Both the position numbers and the translations under genes were made by a program. A stretch of DNA of 8,878 nt from Acholeplasmatales bacterium Tener_01 (lineage in GTDB: Bacteria; Bacillota_I; Bacilli_A; ML615J-28; CAG-698), in the NCBI GenBank assembly GCA_001604495.1, contig LVBR01000003.1:1-8878 (forward strand), in the 5' to 3' direction. This document shows, piece by piece, positions 5,423-8,878 of the stretch (its first letter is position 1; every line of letters starts with the position of its first letter). A model generated the notes under the pieces. The model worked only from the letters and a program-made list of their open reading frames with translations. It did no database searches and had not been told where the DNA came from.

Positions 5423-6379
5423 ATGAACATTTTGAATATTTTCTTATCAGTAAATGTGGCTGATTTAGCCCTTACTGGTATTAAAATAGGCCTTATAATG
5501 TCTATTATGACATTGGGTGTTCATATCTCATATCGTATTTTAGATGCTGCCGATTTGAGTATTGAGGGTGTATTTCCTCTTGGTGCATGTCTTGCAGGTA
5601 TATTAATCTTTTATAACGTACCAGCAATACTTGCCACAATCATTGCTTGTATCGGTGGTGCAGTAGGTGGATTAATTACTGGCCTACTACATACAAAACT
5701 AAAAATACCAATGATTCTATCAGGTATCATAACCATGACTGGTCTATATTCAATCAATCTTGCCCTTTTAGGATTATCAGATAAAAATGTTGTTACTATG
5801 AAATCAATGACATTTGGTTTTAAGAATGGTTTATTTGGTATATTCAGAGATTGGTTTAGCGGACTTGGTCTTGCCACAAACGTAGCAACACCTGTTGCCA
5901 CATTAGTCGTTAGCATAATTTGCTTACTAATTGTATTTTTAATCATCTATTACTTCTTCGGAACTGAAGTTGGAATGGCTATTAGAGCAACTGGTAACAA
6001 CGATAAAATGGCAAGAGCTCAAGGTATTAATACTAATAGAATGATTTTAGTGGGATTAATGATTAGTAATGCTCTAATCGCACTTGCTGGTGCATTATTT
6101 GCCCAAAACGGTGGAACATCAAATGTTGACAGTGGACGTGGAATGATTGTTGTGGGATTAGCCGCAATTATCATTGGAGAGGCAATCTTTGGAAGAAAGT
6201 CATATAAATTGCAACTTGTCAGTATCATATCTGGAACAATTATTTATTATTTGTTAAGACAAATTGCGATTGAATTGAACGTTGTTGAATTCTTAGATTT
6301 AGTTTCTGCTATTTTAATTGTTATTATTTTAGCGATACCACTAATAAAAAAAGCAAGACTTTCAAGAAAAGGAGGTTAA
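5423..6379 (+). CDS. ABC transporter permease, TrpY-like
   Basis: This 318-residue, very hydrophobic protein has roughly eight to nine membrane segments. It belongs to the branched-chain-type permease group that accompanies ABC_sub_bind lipoproteins. 'LGVHISYRILDAADLSIEGVFPLGA' near residues 31-55 is the typical entry motif. The loop 'GTEVGMAIRATGNNDKMARAQGIN' (~175-198) is the cytoplasmic segment expected to contact the ATPase. The segment 'GLAAIIIGEAIFGRKS' follows. It begins two nt after the binding-protein stop, and no good ribosome binding site is visible, so translation is probably coupled to the gene before it. Later in-frame ATGs would remove the first membrane segment. It forms the membrane channel of the importer. 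Confidence 0.9.
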   Translation: MNILNIFLSVNVADLALTGIKIGLIMSIMTLGVHISYRILDAADLSIEGVFPLGACLAGILIFYNVPAILATIIACIGGAVGGLITGLLHTKLKIPMILSGIITMTGLYSINLALLGLSDKNVVTMKSMTFGFKNGLFGIFRDWFSGLGLATNVATPVATLVVSIICLLIVFLIIYYFFGTEVGMAIRATGNNDKMARAQGINTNRMILVGLMISNALIALAGALFAQNGGTSNVDSGRGMIVVGLAAIIIGEAIFGRKSYKLQLVSIISGTIIYYLLRQIAIELNVVEFLDLVSAILIVIILAIPLIKKARLSRKGG

Positions 6380-6383
6380 GCAA

Positions 6384-7181
6384 ATGTTAGAAATTAAGAA
6401 TGTAACAAAAATCTTCAACAAAGAATTAAGTCAAGACGAACGTAGAATTGCATTAGATGATTTATCAATTACAATCAATGATGGTGATTTCATCACTGTA
6501 ATTGGTGGTAATGGAAGTGGAAAATCAACACTTATGAATTCAATAAGTGGTGTATTCCCATTAGATAGTGGACAAATCATCATTGATGGTGAGGATATTA
6601 CCAATATGCCAGAGTTTGAAAGAGCAAAATTCTTGGGAAGAGTATTCCAAGATCCTCGAATGGGAACATGTGGCAATATGTCTATTTTGGAGAATTTAGA
6701 ATTATCATATAGGCGTGGTAATAAGAGAGGCCTTCATTGGGGCTTTACAAAAGAAAACGAAGAAAAATATGTTGAATTATTGAAGGGATTAAATCTTGGA
6801 CTTGAAAGTCGCCTAGAACAAAAAGTTGGACTACTTTCAGGAGGCCAAAGACAAGCAGTAACTTTGCTTATGTCAACATTAAAGATTCCAAAACTGTTGC
6901 TTTTGGATGAACATACTGCTGCACTTGACCCTAAGACTGCAAAAATAGTTTTAAATCTAACAAACGAAATTGTTACAAGAGAAAATATTACAACCCTTAT
7001 GATTACGCATAACATGAATGATGCTATCAAATATGGTAATAGATTAATTATGTTAGATCACGGACACATCATTTTAGATATTTCTGGTGAAGAAAAGCAA
7101 AAATTAACAATAAAAGATCTATTACAAAAATTTGAAGATTCAGATGTTACTGCTGACGACTCACTTCTTCTAAGTAAATAA
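6384..7181 (+). CDS. ABC transporter ATP-binding protein, TrpZ-like
   Basis: This 265-residue cytoplasmic ATPase powers the importer. Walker A is 'GGNGSGKST' (residues 41-49), the Q-loop glutamine is Q89 in 'VFQDP', the ABC signature is 'LSGGQ' (151-155), Walker B is 'LLLLDE' (171-176), and the H-loop histidine is H209 in 'MITHNM'. All key residues are present. AGGAGG lies eight nt before the ATG, which is four nt after the permease stop. Gene order (binding protein, permease, ATPase) and tight spacing mark one operon, closed by the terminator at 7191. Length and motifs match the ATPases paired with ABC_sub_bind lipoproteins; substrate is inferred only from context. Confidence 0.93.
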   Translation: MLEIKNVTKIFNKELSQDERRIALDDLSITINDGDFITVIGGNGSGKSTLMNSISGVFPLDSGQIIIDGEDITNMPEFERAKFLGRVFQDPRMGTCGNMSILENLELSYRRGNKRGLHWGFTKENEEKYVELLKGLNLGLESRLEQKVGLLSGGQRQAVTLLMSTLKIPKLLLLDEHTAALDPKTAKIVLNLTNEIVTRENITTLMITHNMNDAIKYGNRLIMLDHGHIILDISGEEKQKLTIKDLLQKFEDSDVTADDSLLLSK

Positions 7182-7190
7182 TATAAATAC

Positions 7191-7219
7191 AAGTCTACTA
7201 GTTTCTAGTAGACTTTTTT
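7191..7219 (+). terminator. intrinsic terminator of the importer operon
   Basis: GTCTACTAG (7193-7201) pairs perfectly with CTAGTAGAC (7205-7213) over a 3-nt loop, followed by six T residues. A flanking AA/TT extends the stem. Confidence 0.95.
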
Positions 7220-7234
7220 GCTATGCGTTTACAT
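7220..7234 (+). promoter_or_regulatory. cre-like operator upstream of the antiporter promoter
   Basis: The minus strand reads ATGTAAACGCATAGC, again matching the first nine positions of the cre consensus and missing the last two. Its nonamer CGTTTACAT (7226-7234) is identical to the one at 4122-4130, and both lie 11 nt upstream of their -35 boxes. Confidence 0.4.
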
Positions 7235-7245
7235 CAAAAAAGGCA

Positions 7246-7273
7246 TTGAAAAATAATAAAAAAGGAGTATAAT
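7246..7273 (+). promoter_or_regulatory. SigA-type promoter of the antiporter
   Basis: TTGAAA (7246-7251) and TATAAT (7268-7273) are 16 nt apart. The expected start is near 7280, about 20 nt before the ATG. The gene therefore has its own promoter after the importer terminator. Confidence 0.8.
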
Positions 7274-7299
7274 ATCTAAATTGTTAGAAGGCGATATAT

Positions 7300-8571
7300 A
7301 TGAAGATATTATTAGTCCTATTTGCTTTTATGCTATTAGGTCTTTTATCAACAAGGCTAATGAAAGTATTACATTTGCCTAATGTTACTGGGTATTTGCT
7401 TAGTGGATTAATCATTGGTCCAGCAATGTTAATTCTACTTAATAAAGTTACTAATTTTATTAGTGTTGAAGAGTTAAATAAATATAAAGAGATTGTTAGT
7501 GGACTTACACTTATAACTGATGTGGCATTAGGATTCATTGCTTTGTCAATTGGTGTAGAATTCAAAGTCGATGCTATGCGTCATACTGGTAAAAAGATAG
7601 TAATAATAACATTATTCCAATGTTTGCTTGCGGTTTTATTGGTTGATGTGGCATTGATTATATTTGCTAAAGTGACAGGAATGAATATGGCTATAGCAAT
7701 AATGCTTGGTGCAATTGCATCTGCAACTGCTCCAGCAGCAACTTTACTTGTTGTAAGGCAATATAATGCTAAAGGACCACTAGTTAATACGTTATTACCA
7801 GTTGTTGCATTGGATGATGCTGTTGGTTTAATGGCGTTTTCTATATCTTTTGCTATTGCAAAAGTCTTTTCAACAGGCGAAGCAATTACTGTATATGCAG
7901 TATTAATTAATCCATTGCTTGAAATTGTATTGTCGCTTTTAGTGGGATTTGTTTGTGGAGTACTAATGACGCTGGTATCAAAGCTATTTAAGTCAAGAGA
8001 TAATAACTCAATTTTGATGGTTGCTTTCACATTCTTATGTGTTGCTTTGTCACAAATAGATTTCAAGTTTGGTGAAAACATTGAATTTGGACTTTCAAGT
8101 TTACTTGTTTGTATGATGCTTGGTGCAACATACACTAACTTAAAGAAAGATGCTGAACGATTCTTGCATCGAATTGATGAAATAACTCCTCCGATTTTCT
8201 TGTTATTCTTCGTAATCAGTGGTGCAGGAATGGATTTATCAATTATCCCAACAGTTGGAATAATTGGTGTTTTATATATCGTTATTAGATCATTAGGTAA
8301 GTACTTTGGAGCGATGATTGGTTGTAAAATCACTAAAGCAGAGCCTGGAGTTACTAGATACCTAGGACTCACCCTACTTCCTCAAGCCGGAGTTGCTATT
8401 GGAATGGCAAACATGGCGAAGGAAGCACTTGGTGATATTGGTATAAAGATTTACACAATAGTCTTGTTCTCAACATTTGTATATGAGATTGTTGGTCCAC
8501 TATTAACTAAGTGGGCATTGACAAGAGCTGGTGAAATCAATAGACCTAATGAAGAGCACATTCACTTCTAA
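7300..8571 (+). CDS. cation:proton antiporter, CPA2 (Kef/NapA-like) family
   Basis: This 423-residue membrane protein has about twelve or more hydrophobic segments and exchanges Na+ or K+ for H+ across the membrane. Family features: 'LPNVTGYLLSGLIIGP' near residues 26-41, 'LGFIALSIGVEF' (77-88), 'ATAPAATLLVV' (142-152, the broken-helix region) and the paired aspartates in 'VALDDAVGL' (D172-D173). Paired aspartates at that position are the ion-binding site of electrogenic CPA2 members such as NapA. A basic stretch 'IRSLGKYFGA' lies in a later helix. It lacks the C-terminal nucleotide-binding (RCK) domain of Kef channels. AGAAGG lies eight nt before the ATG. It is monocistronic, from the promoter at 7246 to the terminator at 8595. 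The exact ion is not predictable from the sequence. Confidence 0.9.
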   Translation: MKILLVLFAFMLLGLLSTRLMKVLHLPNVTGYLLSGLIIGPAMLILLNKVTNFISVEELNKYKEIVSGLTLITDVALGFIALSIGVEFKVDAMRHTGKKIVIITLFQCLLAVLLVDVALIIFAKVTGMNMAIAIMLGAIASATAPAATLLVVRQYNAKGPLVNTLLPVVALDDAVGLMAFSISFAIAKVFSTGEAITVYAVLINPLLEIVLSLLVGFVCGVLMTLVSKLFKSRDNNSILMVAFTFLCVALSQIDFKFGENIEFGLSSLLVCMMLGATYTNLKKDAERFLHRIDEITPPIFLLFFVISGAGMDLSIIPTVGIIGVLYIVIRSLGKYFGAMIGCKITKAEPGVTRYLGLTLLPQAGVAIGMANMAKEALGDIGIKIYTIVLFSTFVYEIVGPLLTKWALTRAGEINRPNEEHIHF

Positions 8572-8594
8572 AAGAATTATTTGGAAGCGAATTA

Positions 8595-8620
8595 AAAAGG
8601 GAAGTTGCTACTTCCCTTTT
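8595..8620. terminator. bidirectional terminator between antiporter and trpS
   Basis: AAAAGGGAAGT (8595-8605) pairs perfectly with ACTTCCCTTTT (8610-8620) around TGCT. T-runs lie at the 3' side on both strands, so it can end both converging transcripts. It abuts and overlaps the trpS stop codon by two bases. Confidence 0.92.
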
Positions 8621-8878
8621 ATTTTCTGCCAATTCCCATTTTACGATAAACTTTTGCTAGTTTTTTCCTTGCAACATAAGTTGCTTTTTCTCTTCCTTCA
8701 TCAAGGATTTCATCTAATTCTTTTGATTGAATAATTTGATTGAATCTTTCTTGTAAGTCGCCAATTTCTTTTGCTACAATCTCAGCTAAATCACCTTTGA
8801 AGTCGCCATAGCCACGTCCCTCATATTTTTTAGTTATCTCATCAAATGATAGACCGGTAATAACTGAATAGATTGTCA
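8619..8878 (-). CDS. trpS: tryptophanyl-tRNA synthetase, C-terminal part (gene runs off the window)
   Basis: The minus strand encodes 85 residues up to a TAA at 8621-8619; the start is beyond the right edge. The sequence reads 'TIYSVITGLSFDEI', then 'YEGRGYGDFKGDLAEIV', 'LQERFNQII', 'LDEILDEGREKA' and finally 'KVYRKMGIGRK'. This is the typical helical C-terminus of bacterial TrpRS, the class I enzyme charging tRNA-Trp. The 'GYGDFK..LAE' and 'L..IL..G...A' patterns and the short basic end are diagnostic to my eye. The catalytic domain with HIGH and KMSKS motifs is outside the window. The truncation is only the window edge; no frameshift is seen. Converges with the antiporter at the shared terminator. 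Confidence 0.88.
   Translation of the reverse strand, partial: TIYSVITGLSFDEITKKYEGRGYGDFKGDLAEIVAKEIGDLQERFNQIIQSKELDEILDEGREKATYVARKKLAKVYRKMGIGRK

Noticed and set aside
7581..8372. 263-codon minus-strand ORF opposite the antiporter
   Set aside because: It is antisense to a clear membrane protein gene, has low-complexity composition, no ribosome binding site and no family resemblance: a shadow of biased codon use.
8531..8734. 67-codon plus-strand ORF over the convergent 3' ends
   Set aside because: It crosses the bidirectional terminator and is antisense to trpS, whose protein is recognisable.
1..8878. CRISPR array, insertion sequence, tRNA or rRNA, phage attachment site
   Set aside because: No regularly spaced repeats, transposase motifs, cloverleaf ends or mobile-element termini were seen on either strand.

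Overview
The window reads as AT-rich chromosomal DNA of a low-GC Bacillota, of Bacilli or Erysipelotrichia type. Four things point there: strong A/T bias, SigA-like promoters with TTGNNN and TATAAT boxes, AGGAGG-type ribosome binding sites, and a T-box and an r-protein leader of the Firmicute kind. TGG is used for Trp, and all stops seen are TAA or TAG, so nothing suggests a Mollicute UGA=Trp code. No mobile element, CRISPR array, tRNA or rRNA is visible.

Layout, left to right. An uncharacterised lipoprotein (21-983) is followed by a monocistronic rplS (1181-1528) with its own promoter, L19-type leader RNA and terminator. A CcpA-like LacI-family regulator (1657-2649) has a promoter whose -35 region closely resembles that of rplS. 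Next is tyrS (2870-4093), controlled by a T-box riboswitch that reads a UAC (Tyr) specifier. An unusual 349-base intergenic region (4094-4442) then leads into a three-gene ABC importer operon of the TrpXYZ type (4443-7181: binding lipoprotein, permease, ATPase), which ends at a strong terminator. A Kef/NapA-type cation:proton antiporter (7300-8571) follows with its own promoter. The 3' end of trpS lies convergently on the minus strand (8619-8878), sharing a bidirectional terminator.

The most interesting part is 4113-4411. A good promoter is followed within about 20 nt by a ribosome binding site and a 22-codon ORF with six Tyr codons clustered in eleven codons. Downstream are four alternating complementary segments ending in a classical intrinsic terminator just before the importer. 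This looks like leader-peptide attenuation responding to charged tRNA-Tyr, next door to a tyrS gene that senses the same tRNA through a T-box. It suggests the importer brings in tyrosine or a related aromatic amino acid.

The promoters of the importer and the antiporter also share a cre-like half-site (ATGTAAACG on the minus strand, CGTTTACAT on the plus strand) at exactly the same distance upstream of the -35 box. The CcpA-like regulator encoded nearby is an obvious candidate to bind it. Gene calls rest on recognisable motifs. The regulatory model is inference from base pairing read by eye.
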